A DNA stretch of 64,000 nt from Geosiphon pyriformis. Its lineage: Eukaryota; Glomeromycota; Glomeromycetes; Archaeosporales; Geosiphonaceae. Shown in pieces: positions 12,150 to 24,800 of this stretch (positions are counted from its first letter, which is position 1; the number at the start of each line of letters is the position of its first letter). The translations under genes and the position numbers were made by a program. The stretch covers positions 119,788 through 183,787 of the forward strand of contig JAAOMT010000233.1 of assembly GCA_016748015.1 (NCBI GenBank), written 5' to 3'. The notes under the pieces were generated by a model. The model did no database searches. It saw only the letters and a list, made by a program, of their open reading frames with translations, and had not been told where the DNA came from.

Positions 12150-12874
12150 TAGTCTAATGATAATACTTAACCACAATGGGCTTTTTACTATATTTAATAG
12201 TTAATTTACAAAGTTTATAATCAAATAAAGCTTTTGTTTTTTTGAGCCATTTATTTTTAACAATAATAGTATATTCTTTTGCTTTAAAAATTTTTATGTC
12301 AGTTTCAATATTGATGCTATTAATATAAACAGGAATAGCTTTGGCTATGCCAAAATTTTTTTTTTATCATTATGTATATTAATTATAAACCAAGTTAAAA
12401 ATTCATTAATTTTTCTTCTAATTGTTTTAAAAAAGTGTTTGACAATAATGCTAACAGATAATTTATTATTTAAGATTAAATTAATAAAGTAGCCAGTTAT
12501 TTAAGCTTTGTAAATTAAAAAAATATTATTATTATTGTTAGTAAGTTTAACTTAATGAGAATGTTTATTGGTTTTTGGTGTTTTTTTCTTTAGATCAAAG
12601 ATTTGCAAAATTTTTTTTTGAATTGTAAATAAGTTATTAACTGGTCAAAGATAATGTGTATTAAAATTTCTATAAAATCTTTAATAATAAAATAAAAACC
12701 AAATTTTTGTACTATTTTTAAGGATTCTAACTTTGGAAGATTTTTAAAAACTTTAGTTTTTAATAATTTATTATTATCAACAGTGAAAGTTAAGACTTTG
12801 TTAAGATTTAAAACAAAATTAACTTTGGCTTTTTTTTTTGTGGATTCAAAGAGGTTAATAGCTAGTTCATTCAT
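12150..12874 (-). pseudogene. family C protease region and upstream linker
   Basis: The open piece 12590-12874 (MNELAINLFESTKKKAKVNF...) is the linker upstream of the protease. Downstream on the minus strand (about 12160-12360) comes a block reading AKEYTIIV, then KNKWLKKTKALFDYKLCKLTIKY, which is the C-terminal strand of this protease type. I recall closely similar protein segments from AM fungi. The catalytic DSG itself falls in a decayed stretch near 12480 and was not resolved. Confidence 0.55.
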
Positions 12875-12990
12875 ATTATGATTATTATTAGTTAAATTAA
12901 AAGTGTAAAAAAAGTTTTTCTAGTTGGTTTACACTCTTATTTTTTAAAAGTACACTTATAAGTTTAAAAACTAATAAACAATAGCTTTAA

Positions 12991-14200
12991 CTAAAGAATT
13001 TTTTCTAAAAAAATTAATGTTGACATAATTAAGTCTTTGATTAAAAATATTATTATTAATAATTTTGTTGTTTTAATTATTATCATTTTAGAAAACTGAT
13101 GAAAATAAAGAAAAATTGTTGCAATTTTTGGAAAAATGTTTGGTTTATCTACGATAATAACATATAGATAGTCCACAATTTTGCTGTTTTTAATAAAAAA
13201 ACTATTAAGACTTATTAAAATAAGATTTAAATCTTGGTTTTTGAGATTGTTAACTCTTTTTAACTGCTTATGCTAAAAGTTCTAGTAAATAAACAAAGTT
13301 GGCTATAAGTTTATCTATTAATTGTTTATTAAGATCTTGAGTTTGGATAGAAAAAGAGATAGCAGCCATTTGAAATGCAAAAGTTATAATAAGAGCAAAA
13401 GCAAAAACTAAAAGTGTGGTTTTCAAATGCATTTTTTGGTTATCTTTAATTTTTTGTGTAAGTTCAATAACCATATTTATAATTAGATTATTTTTCAAAG
13501 CCAAAAGAGGCCAAAAAGCATAAATAAGTCAGTTTTTAATTCTTTTGTAAAGAAATGAATTTTTTGTTCTTTTGTTCAGTTTTTTTTAGAATCTACTTGT
13601 TTGATAAAACTTTTTGATTGCTTTAACATATTCAGTTATAACTTTACTAAAGTCTTGAGTTTTTTTTTAATTTTATATGCTATTTAGAGATTAAAATAAG
13701 AATTTTGAATTTGTTTTCAAACTGGGTAATGAAAAAAATATTTTTTTCTAGTATTTGTTAGTATTTATCTAATAATTTTTTAGTAAGCACTAACATTAGT
13801 TTTTTGTAAAAACCAAATAGCAAAAAAGTCTTATAAGTAGCCACCAATAATTTAAAACTTGTATTTAATATTATATTAATTAGTAGTAATTGCTTTTTCA
13901 AAATTATCTAATTATTTAATTAAATTTTATATATTACCTTTAAATAAAGATAGTAAAGTATTGTGTTTTTTGCTCTAAAGCAGTTTGTATGTCTTAAAGA
14001 GTGGCCAAAATATTTGTTTGCATAGAGTCAATAACTATTGGTTTAGAAATAACTGTTTATATAGAATAAAGTGATTTATTTGAAAAGAGATTAAAAACAA
14101 AAGTGGTTTAATAACTTTTTTTTTCTGTTTCAAAAAAAGTTTTAGCTAACTAATAGACAGTAATCTAAATATAAATTTAATAATTCAGGTATTCAAAGTC
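12991..14200 (-). pseudogene. gag: family C gag remains
   Basis: Two open pieces, 12991-13176 and 13268-13504, lie upstream of the protease linker in the same orientation. The second (MALKNNLIINMVIELTQKIK...) looks like the N-terminal half of a gag-like protein. Sequence right of 13504 is broken throughout. No zinc knuckle was found. Identification rests mainly on position and recalled similarity. Confidence 0.4.
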
Positions 14201-14400
14201 AAAAAACTGTTATTTAAAAATTGTTGAATATAAAGCTAATTGATGTTGTTGTTTTTTTCTTTAAAATTGTCTTTAAAATAAACTTGGTTAAAAAAATAAG
14301 TTGTATATGTTGTGTAAATTTTAGCTGAGTGCTCATTTAGAAATCAGTTCCAAAAGTCTTAAAATTGTCTACTAAATTGTTTTTTAACAGAAAAACAAAT

Positions 14401-15540
14401 TAAGCAAAAAAACAAATTAAGCAGAAAAACAAAAAATTAAATGCAATAAGATCTAAGTTATTTCTGTTGTATATTGTAAAGTGTTTTTCTGATTGTTGTA
14501 ACAAGTATAAATAATCATCTATATAATAAAAAACAAGTGAAATTTAACAATTTTACAGAAAACACTACTTTTATATTATAGGTTGAAGTAACAAGCTAAT
14601 AAATAGCAAAGAAAAACAGAATTGTAAGATAATAGAATTAATCAAAAAAATTTAACTTTAAAGAGCAAATTATAAAAATATAGATTCAATGTGCAAGATT
14701 AATTTTATAAAATATTTTAGTTACTAATTGTTTCAAAAAATAACTAGGAAATTTAAAGATAGAAAAATAGTTTGTACTGTTAATAAATAATAATACATTA
14801 ATATAATTCTATGCTTTACATCAACACTTTTAGAATTCAATATTAGATATTAAATGTATTCTTTAGTTATATTTTATTCAAATAATTTTTAAATACTATA
14901 ATTATACAAATTAAAAAAAAGTAGATAAATATTAGCAAATAATTTTTTATCTTAAAATATTCAGATACTTGAAAGTAAAAAATAAAAAAAAAAACAAGCA
15001 AAAAAAAAATTGAGTTGATAAATATTGTTTTATTTTTTTTATTTTTTATATATTTTTTTATATTTGAGAAACTTATTGCTTATATAACTATTAAAAATGG
15101 TCAATAATCAAATTATTAATCAGATTAACAATTAAGTCATTAGTTAAGTCAATAATTAAGTTAATAGTTAAATCAATGATTATTATCTAAAAATAATTTT
15201 ATGTTAATTAATAATTCGAATTTTTACTAATAATAACAAATTATTTAATTACTGTTTTCTGAATTTATTAATTACAAATTGAATTTTTAAGAATTTATTG
15301 CAATTTTTTGTTAAATTAAAAGCAAGTTCTGTCAATAATTTTTTAATTAAAATGATCAAAATTTTTTTAAACTACAAAATTATTTTAACAAACTATTTAT
15401 TTATACCTTTTTAGTTAATAAGTAAAATTTTTTTTTATTATATTTTACAAGTAAAATCTAAATGCTATCTAGTATTATATATTATATAAATAATTTAAAC
15501 TAAGTACAAATCATGCTCTTTCTATATATAACCAGCCATT
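14401..15540. other. AT-rich stretch with no recognised feature
   Basis: Long A/T runs and short direct repeats such as AAACAAATTAAGCA(G/A) near 14397-14430. There is no usable frame and no LTR end. It separates family C from the LINE and may hold the LINE 3' flank or the family C 5' end. Confidence 0.45.
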
Positions 15541-15559
15541 CAGACCAATCAGAACAACA

Positions 15560-17030
15560 TTAAGCAACTATGTGAACTGAAACCATGTTACTAACACCTA
15601 AAAAAAATAAACAAGACTTATAAAAACCAAAACAAACACCAAATGTCTTAGCAACTCCAAACAACTTGACAACACCAGCAGAAAACTTTAAAAAAAGTCC
15701 AAAAATTAAGACAAAAGCCAAATTATCAAGTGAAATCAGCCTATTTCTTTTCATAAAGACATAATACTTAGTACAAACCAACCAGATATTATCTCTAAAA
15801 GTGAGACAAAAACCATACAAAAATTTTGCAACCTTCTAACTTGCAACTTTGAAATTACAGAAGACAAAAACAGTCTCTTAGAACCAACTCTCAAAAACAA
15901 AACTCTTATAAAGAACTGTATATACAAAAACATCAGAAGCACAAGATGACAAAAGCTGAAATACATAAAAAAAAAAGTGAAAAAGACCATAAAACACCTC
16001 CTAATAAGCTGTATAAGTATTTAACAATTGATAACAGACAGAGCTGTCAGCTTTACAAGTAAACACATAATTTGAAACTTTAATATTACTATAGTACAAA
16101 CACAATACATTGAGGTAGTATTTGTTGTATAAATGCTTCTGAACAACAACAGACAGCCAATAATATAAAGCCTTTATAAAATAAGTATATGTGCCAGCAG
16201 AAAATTTGCTTATAAAACCTACAGCCATATGTAAATCAGGATACTACACCAAAGAAAAACTGAACCAATCAATGTCTAAAAACAAAACACCTGCCAAAAC
16301 CTTAGAACTAAAACTAATCTCCTAGTGTGCACAATAAACAGACCTTAAAATAATATGAACAAAATATCTAGAGTTACTAGAAACAATATTACTGCTAATT
16401 ACAATACAGTAACCCCTCAAATAAAGAAGAAGATACCAATTAAAAAAAGAAACAACAGCAGCAAAAGCATCAATATATTTATTCCCTAAAATACCTGAGT
16501 GATTTTTCATTTTATGTCATTCAATTCTCAAATTCTTGCTATAAATAATATCCACAATGTGATAATGTTCTACTCAATACTGATTATAAAAATCCAGACA
16601 TACCAAATGCAATTCTGACTTATATGTATTCAAAGCAGTCTAACAATCAGAAAATAAATGAACTGGGTTAAAAAGAGGAAATACTTAAAAGCCAATACAA
16701 TAGCTTATAATTCTGTTAAAGTAAAGAACATTAAACCAAAAACTCTAACACTCAAATTCAAGTCAATGTCATCAAAAAAAACTGTAGTGTCAGCTTTTCT
16801 GTCAACAATATTTAAGTCTTTTAGAGATCTATCTGTATAGACAGACAGACTATCAGCATTAACACAAAATAGTTGACTACCAACTGATTCAAACTTACAA
16901 GACTCAAAAACATTCAAAAAACCAACACCACTTTCAGAAAAAGAAAAATGAGCAGAAAAAAAAGCCATATTATTAAAGAAGGCAACAAAAAGACTGAACC
17001 AATCAGGAATAAAGCCATAAGAATTCAACT
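15560..17030 (-). pseudogene. LINE RNase H and C-terminal region
   Basis: The piece 16705-17028 holds YTDRSL (usual YTDGSL; D kept) and ends at TLTEL, which matches the usual AEL acid position. The piece 16322-16510 opens with HSGILGNKYIDAFA, the RNase H H-G-N-x-xAD motif with the last A-D partly altered. The pieces 16001-16228, 15751-15990 and 15560-15820 are the C-terminal tail, which carries a CLYYSNIKVSNYVFTCK block resembling the CxxC-H-C knuckle of such LINEs. Confidence 0.68.
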
Positions 17031-17439
17031 TTTTCTACTGTCTAAAGGTTTTTCAATCAAAAACAACACCATAACAATCCTAAAGCTGATCCATAAAGAC
17101 AATGTTATAATATTAGAATGAAAAGAAAAGCTTAAAAAATTCAAACTCACCAAAAACAGTTGACATGGGCACTTTATCCTAAAAACAAAAAAAACTGCTT
17201 ATAGAACTATTCAAGGACAAATTGTAATCAAAAAAAATACAGACCACTTCTGCCAAAAAGTTATTAGAAAGATTAATCCAAATACAAACTGGAAAACTCA
17301 AGAGATAAATGGGGTGCCAACACAAAACTTGCAAGCTATAGGACCTATGAGAAAACAAATAACCCAAAATTCCACCAGAATTTGTAATATTCACAAGTGA
17401 CACTAATTTACTTTCAGATTGAATCTGTTTAAAAGTTTT

Positions 17440-18540
17440 TAAACTATAAAAAAGAAGGGTAATGGATTATATTATTCAAAGAATCAAAAAATAAACCAGA
17501 TTTCAATTTTAGGTCTTTATAAATCAAGACATCCCACTTATTATACACACTAATAGAAACAAAGCTAAATTGCATTCTGTCACTGACAATAGGATAGAAA
17601 ACAGCTGATACCAAATATAAAAACTGTTTATTCAAGATGGCTTTTTTTAGTACAAAGTTGGCAAAAAAATAAATATTGAAATGTGTTTTGGCCAAGCTAA
17701 ACCTTAAGAGATCTTTAATTAACAGAAAGATATCCAAATACCAATAAGATTTTTCTTTTCTGGCAATAGAAATAGATAAGCTACTAATAAACAAAGTAAG
17801 ACTAACAACTCTACAATTAATAAGAATGACCACAATCTTATTAGTATTGATAAAAATATTATTAATCTGAAAAAATTCACTGGTGACATTAAAAATATAT
17901 TGGATAGCACTTTGACTATTGCCAACTCAAATTGTATTATCAAAAAAAGCTCCAGCAACAAAAAAAAAAAACAACTCAGTTTTAGATTTTGCATGACCAT
18001 TTTTTGAAATAAAATAAAAATTCAACCAATACTTATACATACTTTTCTGTTTTTTGATTTTACAAAGAAAAAAATTGTAAAATATGTGCCAAAAAAGAGG
18101 TAAAAAAATCTTCTTTTGATCCAAATCATCATGCATACAATAACCACCTGTTAGACCAAAGTTAGTCATAACTTTGTTGATGTGATTACCATAAATACTA
18201 CCAAAAAACTGAATGAATTTGTTACACATTTTAATTCTAATCAAGTTTTTTTTAAAATGCTCTCAACTAACAGAATTGTAAGTCTTTTATATGTTTTACA
18301 AAACCAGCAAGAGTTTATGGTTCTTTTCCAAAACATTTTCTATTACAGAGCCAACTGCAAAAATAAAAAATTGCATAATTATACTTTTTAGAACTGAAAA
18401 ATTGTCTTTATAAAGAACATCAAAGGTGCTGTACACCAATGAAATCCTATCAAACAGAATCTTAGAAAGAATCTTATGGACTATTTCAATCAGAGCAATA
18501 GAACAAGTATTCATAAAAACATTCTTCCATTTATATGGTT
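17440..18540 (-). pseudogene. LINE reverse transcriptase domain
   Basis: Pieces in order on the minus strand: 18296-18514 (IALIEIVHKILSKILFDRIS), 17927-18244 (FIQFFGSIYG, then DLDQKKIFLPLFW, which matches the usual DQGExxSPLLW motif, and the FFDN box), 17719-18000 and 17444-17833 (SISIARKEKSYWYLDIF, matching the K-YLGI thumb motif). The catalytic second D has become N. The motif order is that of a non-LTR RT, distinct from the gypsy RTs in the window. Confidence 0.75.
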
Positions 18541-18576
18541 TGAGAATTATTAAAATCCAAGCCTTTTTTTAAGAAC

Positions 18577-19438
18577 TGAGCACTAATTTATAAGACAAAC
18601 AAGTGTTTAAAAGCACCAAAAGCATAGAATATAGAAAATATATTAGCATATAAATTAGCCAATCAAAAGTAGCCATAGTAAATGTGGAATTCCAGGATTT
18701 CTCTCAAAGAAATTGCAGGATTCCAGAAATTTTAGGATTCTCATACAAGAAATCACAGAATTCCAGAATTTCAGAATTCTTCTCAAAGAAATTACAAGAT
18801 TCCAGGAATTCCAGGATTCCTGATGTAAAAAATTGGGGAATTGAAGAATTTCAATTATGTATATATATTGGTAGTATTAGAAATAGAAAAAACAGATCTC
18901 TCAGTTTAGATTTAATCTAAGCAACTTTTTAACTCACAAATATTAATAAAATAATTATTCTTTATCTCAAATCCACTCTTCACTATTAACACTTTATGTT
19001 GATAGTAATTGATACTTAACCACACTGGAACAATAGCTTTTGATTACAGCTATTGACAGAATACTAACCATTATTGCCTTGGCTTATTTTTTATTTCTTT
19101 TATTTCTATTTCTTTTCTTTGTTGTTATTTACTAATTAATTAAAAGATTAAGTGCTGGAATACAAACATCATAGAGACTGGTAAAAAACTCATGAAACAA
19201 GAGTAAAACACTCATAGATTTAAGAATAATTTACTAGGAGGATTACCGGCCACCATACTGAAAAAAAAATTTAACAGAATTGCAATTCTGAGAGACTACT
19301 GAAACAATAATTGAATCTCTGTCTATTATACAAAGATTTCCACAACAATATCTTCAGATACCAACACCAAAATATTAATCAAGCACCAAGTTATGAGTTT
19401 GTTATTTGATTAAAGACCCCAAATAATTACCTGTAACA
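18577..19438 (+). repeat. lone LTR of family B variant (B')
   Basis: From about 18860 to 19438 it aligns with the B1 LTR: TATATATA box, ACTTTATGTTGATAGTA block, T-rich tract, AATTACCTGTAACA end. Its U3 repeats differ completely: instead of the TTGCTCAGCAA array it has about 30-nt units built on ATTCCAGGATT and TCAAAGAAATT (18684-18850). No internal element sequence adjoins either side, so it is a solo LTR or remnant. The start is approximate and no clear 4-bp duplication was found. Confidence 0.7.
18684..18850 (+). repeat. U3 tandem repeats of the B' LTR
   Basis: Four to five imperfect units of about 30 nt carry ATTCCAG(G/A)ATT and TC(T/A)CAAAGAAATT, rich in short inverted repeats such as GGAATTCC. 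They occupy the position of the palindromic array in family B. Confidence 0.65.
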
Positions 19439-20098
19439 ATATCTAAAACTGATTTGTTACAATGTTTTTAAAGCTTATTGGAAATACCAAAAAAACCAAC
19501 AGCTTTACCATTGGGCAAATCAGTAAACTTTAACTTAACTATAATAATAATATTTAATATTATTAGAAAATATGTTAAAAAAATATTATAAAATACAACA
19601 AAAATAGAAAAAAAGAAACCAAAAGCCATTATAAAAAATTTTGCAATCTTAAATATAATTAAAAAAAATTATTAATAAAAGCTTTAACAGTAATAATTAA
19701 GAAAGTTTTAAAAACATTATTAAAAACAGCATTAGAAAATAAAAAAAGAAATATTAATTTTGTTTTTATTTAATTGGTTTAATTCTTAAGATTAAATGAT
19801 TTAATAGATTGTTTTGTTTTAAAAACTAATAATAATTTGCTAAAAAATACTACAATTGACAATATAGCCAGTAATTAATTTTAATTTATCTTAAAAAATA
19901 TACTATTATTGTTGTTTATATTAAAAAAAAACTGGTTGTTGTTAAGAAAATTTTTCCAGAATTTTACTTGAAACTATAAAAAAATTTGGTGTAATAATAG
20001 CAGATAGAAATAACTACTGCTGTTTTTTTTTGAGTTTTTGATTTTTTTGGTTATTTATAAAAAAATAGTAATAATAGTACTAATAATATTAATAAAAA
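19439..20098. other. AT-rich stretch with no recognised feature
   Basis: No open frame, LTR end or match to the elements in this window that I could see. It lies between the B' LTR and the truncated minus-strand B LTR and may contain the lost 5' end of A-old, too decayed to align. Confidence 0.4.
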
Positions 20099-20424
20099 CA
20101 ATCTGAAGGTTTTTTTTTGTTTAATTTCTTTGTATAATAAACAGAAATTCAATGGTGTGCAATTCTTTTATGATGGGTTTTCCAATTTTTTTCTTCAGCT
20201 TGATGGCCAGTTTATTCTGGCAGTCATGCCCTTCTGGTAAGCTATCCAAATTTCCACTCTGTACCCTTTTATTTGGGTCTTTTACCAGGCTATCTATGAC
20301 GTTAATAACTCAGTGCTTAATTCTTAATCAATCAGTAAACAATAAAAGAAATAAAATACAAAAGAAAATTAAAGAAATAAAATATAAGCCAAGGCAATAA
20401 AGTTAATATCTCGTTAATAGCCAT
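20099..20424 (-). repeat. minus-strand family B LTR, left (U5-side) part
   Basis: The reverse complement matches B1 LTR positions of about 9265-9590, including the block around GGGTACAGA and the T-rich tract. The terminal roughly 125 bp of the LTR are missing on the left. It is interrupted at 20424 by the solo A LTR and resumes at 21399. The B LTR sequence here (GTCATGCCC, TATGACG) is less decayed than B1. Confidence 0.82.
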
Positions 20425-21394
20425 TGTTACCAGTAGAATTTTAGCTATTAATTAGCATGAAATTACCCTTATAATTCTTATTATTAATTAGCATATATCA
20501 TTATCATTTCGATTATCACTTATTAATTAACTAAATTATCAAATATTATTACTCAATCAATAATCCGATTTGTACTCTAGAAATTAAGATGATCAAATTA
20601 CACAATACCCTGAACCATTTAACATAGTCAAAATTCGCCGAAATTAATGAAAATTTGCCGAAATAATCAATAGTTCAGTGAAATAACTTGTAGTTCGCCG
20701 AAATGTATCTTTAGTTCACCCAAATTCTAACAAAAAAAAAAGTGCAAGTTCAAAGACTAGTACTACAACAAGTTGTATAAAAGAAGAGCTTCTCTCTTCA
20801 AGAAAATGTATCTTCTCATAGTATCTTAACATAGTATTTTACCTTAGATATCTTAATTGAAACAAATCACCTTTTACATATTCAAATAAAAATTAAATAT
20901 TCGAAAACCAAATCCTCAAATTATTACACTTGAAGTTTTCTCAACACAACTAACATTTTGAAATTGATTAGCTACCAATTTCAGTAATCTGTTAGTGACT
21001 CCAGGCCTGGATAGAAAACGTTTCCCTTGATCAAATCCTATTTCTTTTACATTTCTTTTATTTTTCTTTTTTTTTCTTATTTACAACCATTAGGGTAGCC
21101 TACAAACGAGATTCCTGTAGAAGAGTTGACTTTCACAGCAAAGTAACTACACATTTTAGTGAGCTTCTAGACGAGCAATTTCTGGGAAAGAGTTGATGTT
21201 TACTACAATGTAACTACACAAGTAACTGGCAAGGAATTGGCTATTCCATTTATAAGCCCAGCAGTTCAAATTATAGGAGATAATTTGAAGATAAATTCAG
21301 TTACTGGAGGTCCAACTACTTTCTGGAAACGTGAATTCACAGCAAATCAATATTAACAACATTCAAGAAAAGAGACCAAAAACCTCGAGTAATA
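20425..21394 (+). mobile_element. solo LTR of family A (970 bp) with 4-bp target duplication
   Basis: Starts TGTTACCAG and ends CTCGAGTAATA, against CTCTGGTAACA in the A-young 5' LTR. It aligns throughout, including U3 TTCGCCGAAAT repeats (20632-20722), TATAAAAG (20776-20783) and the U5 end. It is bounded by CCAT on both sides (20421-20424 and 21395-21398). Joining the flanks across one CCAT restores a continuous B LTR. No PBS or gag follows, so it is a true solo LTR, left by recombination between two LTRs of one element. Confidence 0.93.
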
Positions 21395-21398
21395 CCAT

Positions 21399-21833
21399 GA
21401 TCAAGAGCTATTGTTCCAGTGTAATCAAGTATTCAATACTATCAACATGAAGTGTTAATAGTGGGGAGAGTGATTTAGATGGTGAATAATTATTTATTGA
21501 TATTGATAATTCTAATATAGATGTGGTAATAGAAAAATCTTGGTAATTATTCTGTCTTTTTTGCTTCTAACACTCTTGCTATATATACATAATTTAGGTT
21601 CTATAAAATCACTCATATTGCTGAGCATTGTGCTATAATTTCTTGAGCAATACTTATATTGCTGAGCAATATGCCCTAACTTTCTAATATTGTTTTACAT
21701 TGCTGAGCAATGTGCCATAATTTTTGATATTGCTCCACATTGCTGAGCAATGTGCTCACATGCTAACTACTACTCTTCTATTGGTTTATCTGTTTTCTTA
21801 CTTTTTTTTTAATTGTTTTCTTTATGAGTAACA
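21399..21833 (-). repeat. minus-strand family B LTR, right (U3-side) part
   Basis: Continuation of the B LTR after the solo A insertion: TATATATA box, the palindromic TTGCTGAGCAA array (about 21610-21760) and the LTR start TGTTACTCATAAAG on the minus strand ending at 21833. At 21834 the family A gag sequence of A-old begins, so this B LTR had inserted into, or been joined to, A-old gag. Confidence 0.85.
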
Positions 21834-24800
21834 ATAAAATTACAGCTTTTAAGAAAACACTTTTCTAGTATATTGAAAACCAAATCAATGATTATTTTTT
21901 TAGAAACTACAACATTACAGAAATTAAGTAAAACTTTCTTAAAAATCTTATTTACTACTTAGATAAAGATACAAAAAATATTAGTTCTGACAATTGTGCT
22001 ACTTATTTCAAAGAACTAAATTACAATATTATATAGTTTTGTGAAAAAAAGTATTTTGCCAACTCACAATTTATTTTTGAACTTAAATTAGCAGAAAAAA
22101 CAAAAAGAAAAACATTTAATCAGTTTAAACAACACTTAACACATTAAAGACAACTTTTCAACACTTATAAACACTTAAATAAGGAACTAGTTCAAAATTA
22201 CTATTTTTAATTATACTCTTTCTAGCTTTTCTTGCTTAAGCTTAAACACCAAATTTACCACTTAACTGTTTTTCAAGACCAGAAAATTTTACATTATCAA
22301 AAAACCTAACATAACAGTCTGAACTAATCTTTACTAGTACTAATCTTTTCAACTTCTTAGCAAAAAACCAAAGCAATTACTTTAATAACAACAAAAATAT
22401 TTTTGAATGTACAAAAAAAAACTATTTAAGATGAGAATACAGAAAAAATAGCAATCATTTACATCACAAAAATTACTGAATTTATTGGAAAAAATGCTAA
22501 CACCAGTTCACAAAAATGACTTGACAAAGTCCAAAAAGCTGGAAATATAAATAAATAAAATACCATAAAAATGCTCAAAGCTATTCCTTATTTTCTTCAA
22601 GAAACTATATGTAAATGATTTGAAAACTTAGACACATTCTTTAAAACTTGACAAGCATTTAAAAATGCTTTTCTAAAACAATTTACCAATAACAACATCT
22701 CTATTACTCTTTGAAACTGATTTTAAAACATTAAACAAGAACTTTTGAATCTATTTTAACCTATCTTGAAAAGTTCAACAAATTTTTTTAATAAATTTGA
22801 CAATTAAAAACCAACAAGCATTACTCTAATACTTAAATTTTAGACCAATTTATAATCAAATTAAAAGACAAATTAATTAAAAAAGTTTGTTTCTATGCCT
22901 TAGTAGATTTAGTTACAGTTATTTAACATGTAAAAAACTACAAAATAACAATAAAAAAAGCAAACTGCACCAATTTTATAAACTTTGCAATCAACAAAAC
23001 CAGCTTAGCAGCTGAAGAAAAAATTAATTAACTTGCAAAAAAAGTTGAAAACTAATAACAACAGCAACAACAAAAATATTAACCATCCTAAAAACACAAT
23101 CAAAATAACTACCTATCATTATCAAACAACCAATTTCAAAACTGTTATTATTGTAATTTTAGAACACTAGAAACAAGATTGCCAAAAGATACAAAGAGAT
23201 TAACAATCTAATCTTAGCCATTCTACTATCAACTTATTATTTACTAAGATTTTAATATTAGAACAATTACTATTCATCTGTTTCTCAACTTATTCAACAA
23301 AAATATTTACAATTACTAGTTTAATAATATCAAATATCTGCTTAAAGATTGGTTTAGCAAAACCAATTTGCAATAAACAATAGTAGATTCAATTTAAATA
23401 ACTAATTAGTTTTCCAAAATCCAGCTTAACAAAAATCCAACCATTATCATACATAATCTAGTTATTTTACAATATCAAAAGAATTGGATTTTTAATAAAC
23501 TGTATTTTCTAAAGATAAAACTGCAATCTCAAGACAAAACTCTTTTAAGAATACCATTTTACCAGTCCAAATCACTTAAAATACCAACTTTTTTAATATC
23601 TTTTTATTTGAATTCAAAGCCAATAAATTATTATTTTTACTTAGTAATATAGCAGTTACAAATCAAAAAACAATTATAGTAATATACATTAAAACCAAAA
23701 TTGAAAAAAACCAATTCAATTATTTTTAGACAATAGATTTATTAAAAGTATTATTACCTATTAATTAATATAACAGCTACAATGAATTATCAACAAATCT
23801 GCTCAAGCAGTTATCATTACAGCAGATAACATAAAAAAACTTTAATAAAAGATATTAACAACTTTTTATTTATAATCAATAGAATTACTATTTCAATTAA
23901 AGTTCTAGTCATGAATACATTTCAATATCAAACTCTTACCAAAAACAATTGGCTTTTTAAAGCCAATGCAAATTTAGATTAAAAAATCCAAAAACTCAAG
24001 ATTTTATATCAAAAACAATATATTAGAGTATCTGCTACTTGTAATACTTTTAACAAATAATTAAAAATAGCCTCTGTATTTGAATTTAAAAAAAAATGCC
24101 AATTACTAAAACTTATATGGCTCTTGAATCAACATTCAATTAAATTGAAAAAACAGAACAAAAAATTTTCAAAAAGACCAAAAAATAGAATATTGTTTAC
24201 TATTTTAAACTAAAACCACAAAAACAGCTATCATATATTTTATTTAAATACAAAGATTGCAACAAAAAGCTTTTATTAATAAGAGCTTGTATATTACTAA
24301 AAAAAGAATATAAGATGTATACTTGCTATTATTGTAAAGCCTACTATTAAAAAAAATTTATATACTCCAAACAAAGCAAAAAATAAGACAATACTCTTTG
24401 TCTTACTTGTGGAAAATTACTACCAAAAGAATACAATTAGATTAATATTGCAATAAAAGGAAGAGGATATAACTAAATTTGTTAATATGTTTTATTAATT
24501 ACAGAAAAAATGAAAAGAAGAACTTTATTTAATACTATTTATAACAGCATCTTTAACAAACTTTATTACTATCTACATAATATTAAAATAATATATAGTT
24601 CTGATTAACAGAAGAACTTAAAAAAATATTTGCCAGATAAAAAAAGCAAAGTACATTAAATATACAATAAAATTAACTGGATTTAATTATAAAAATAAAA
24701 CAGAAACTTATTACCAGATTACAAGTTATGTTTATTCAACCAAAAAAGCTCAAATTCAATAATTAGAACATATAAACATTCAACTATATAAAGAATATAT

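Larger units (their letters stand above)
10781..14400 (-). mobile_element. decayed Ty3/gypsy of a distinct family (C)
   Basis: Minus-strand fragments in gag, protease, RT order, read right to left. Their sequences resemble gypsy proteins I recall from Rhizophagus and are unlike A, B, D and E: no dUTPase is seen and the protease neighbourhood differs. The RNase H and integrase parts are missing to the left, where the A LTR at 9850-10780 begins. No LTR or target duplication could be found. The right limit near 14400 is uncertain. Confidence 0.65.
15560..18560 (-). mobile_element. non-LTR retrotransposon (LINE) with RT and C-terminal RNase H, decayed
   Basis: Read on the minus strand from about 18560 to the stop at 15560: an RT starting within its N-terminal part (ILKPYKWKN, then IALIEIVHKI), the fingers and palm, a long connection, then RNase H and a C-terminal domain. 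The RT box at 17936-17947 reads FFDN where F-A/V-DD is usual. The RNase H domain shows SVYTDRSLKD (about 16815-16845). At least eight open pieces remain with stops and small shifts between them. The 5' part is missing and no poly-A tail or target duplication was seen. It resembles a LINE family I recall as common in Rhizophagus. Confidence 0.75.

Noticed and set aside
15751-18514. Plus-strand frames within the LINE (16658-16840, 18182-18391)
   Set aside because: They are antisense shadows of RNase H and RT segments.
18684-18920. 78-codon plus-strand frame of repeated FSxxNxRIPEI-like units
   Set aside because: It is a translation of the U3 tandem repeats of the B' LTR; period and content follow the DNA repeat.
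20152-20400. 82-codon plus-strand frame
   Set aside because: It is antisense sequence of the minus-strand family B LTR; the B1 LTR has no equivalent conserved frame.
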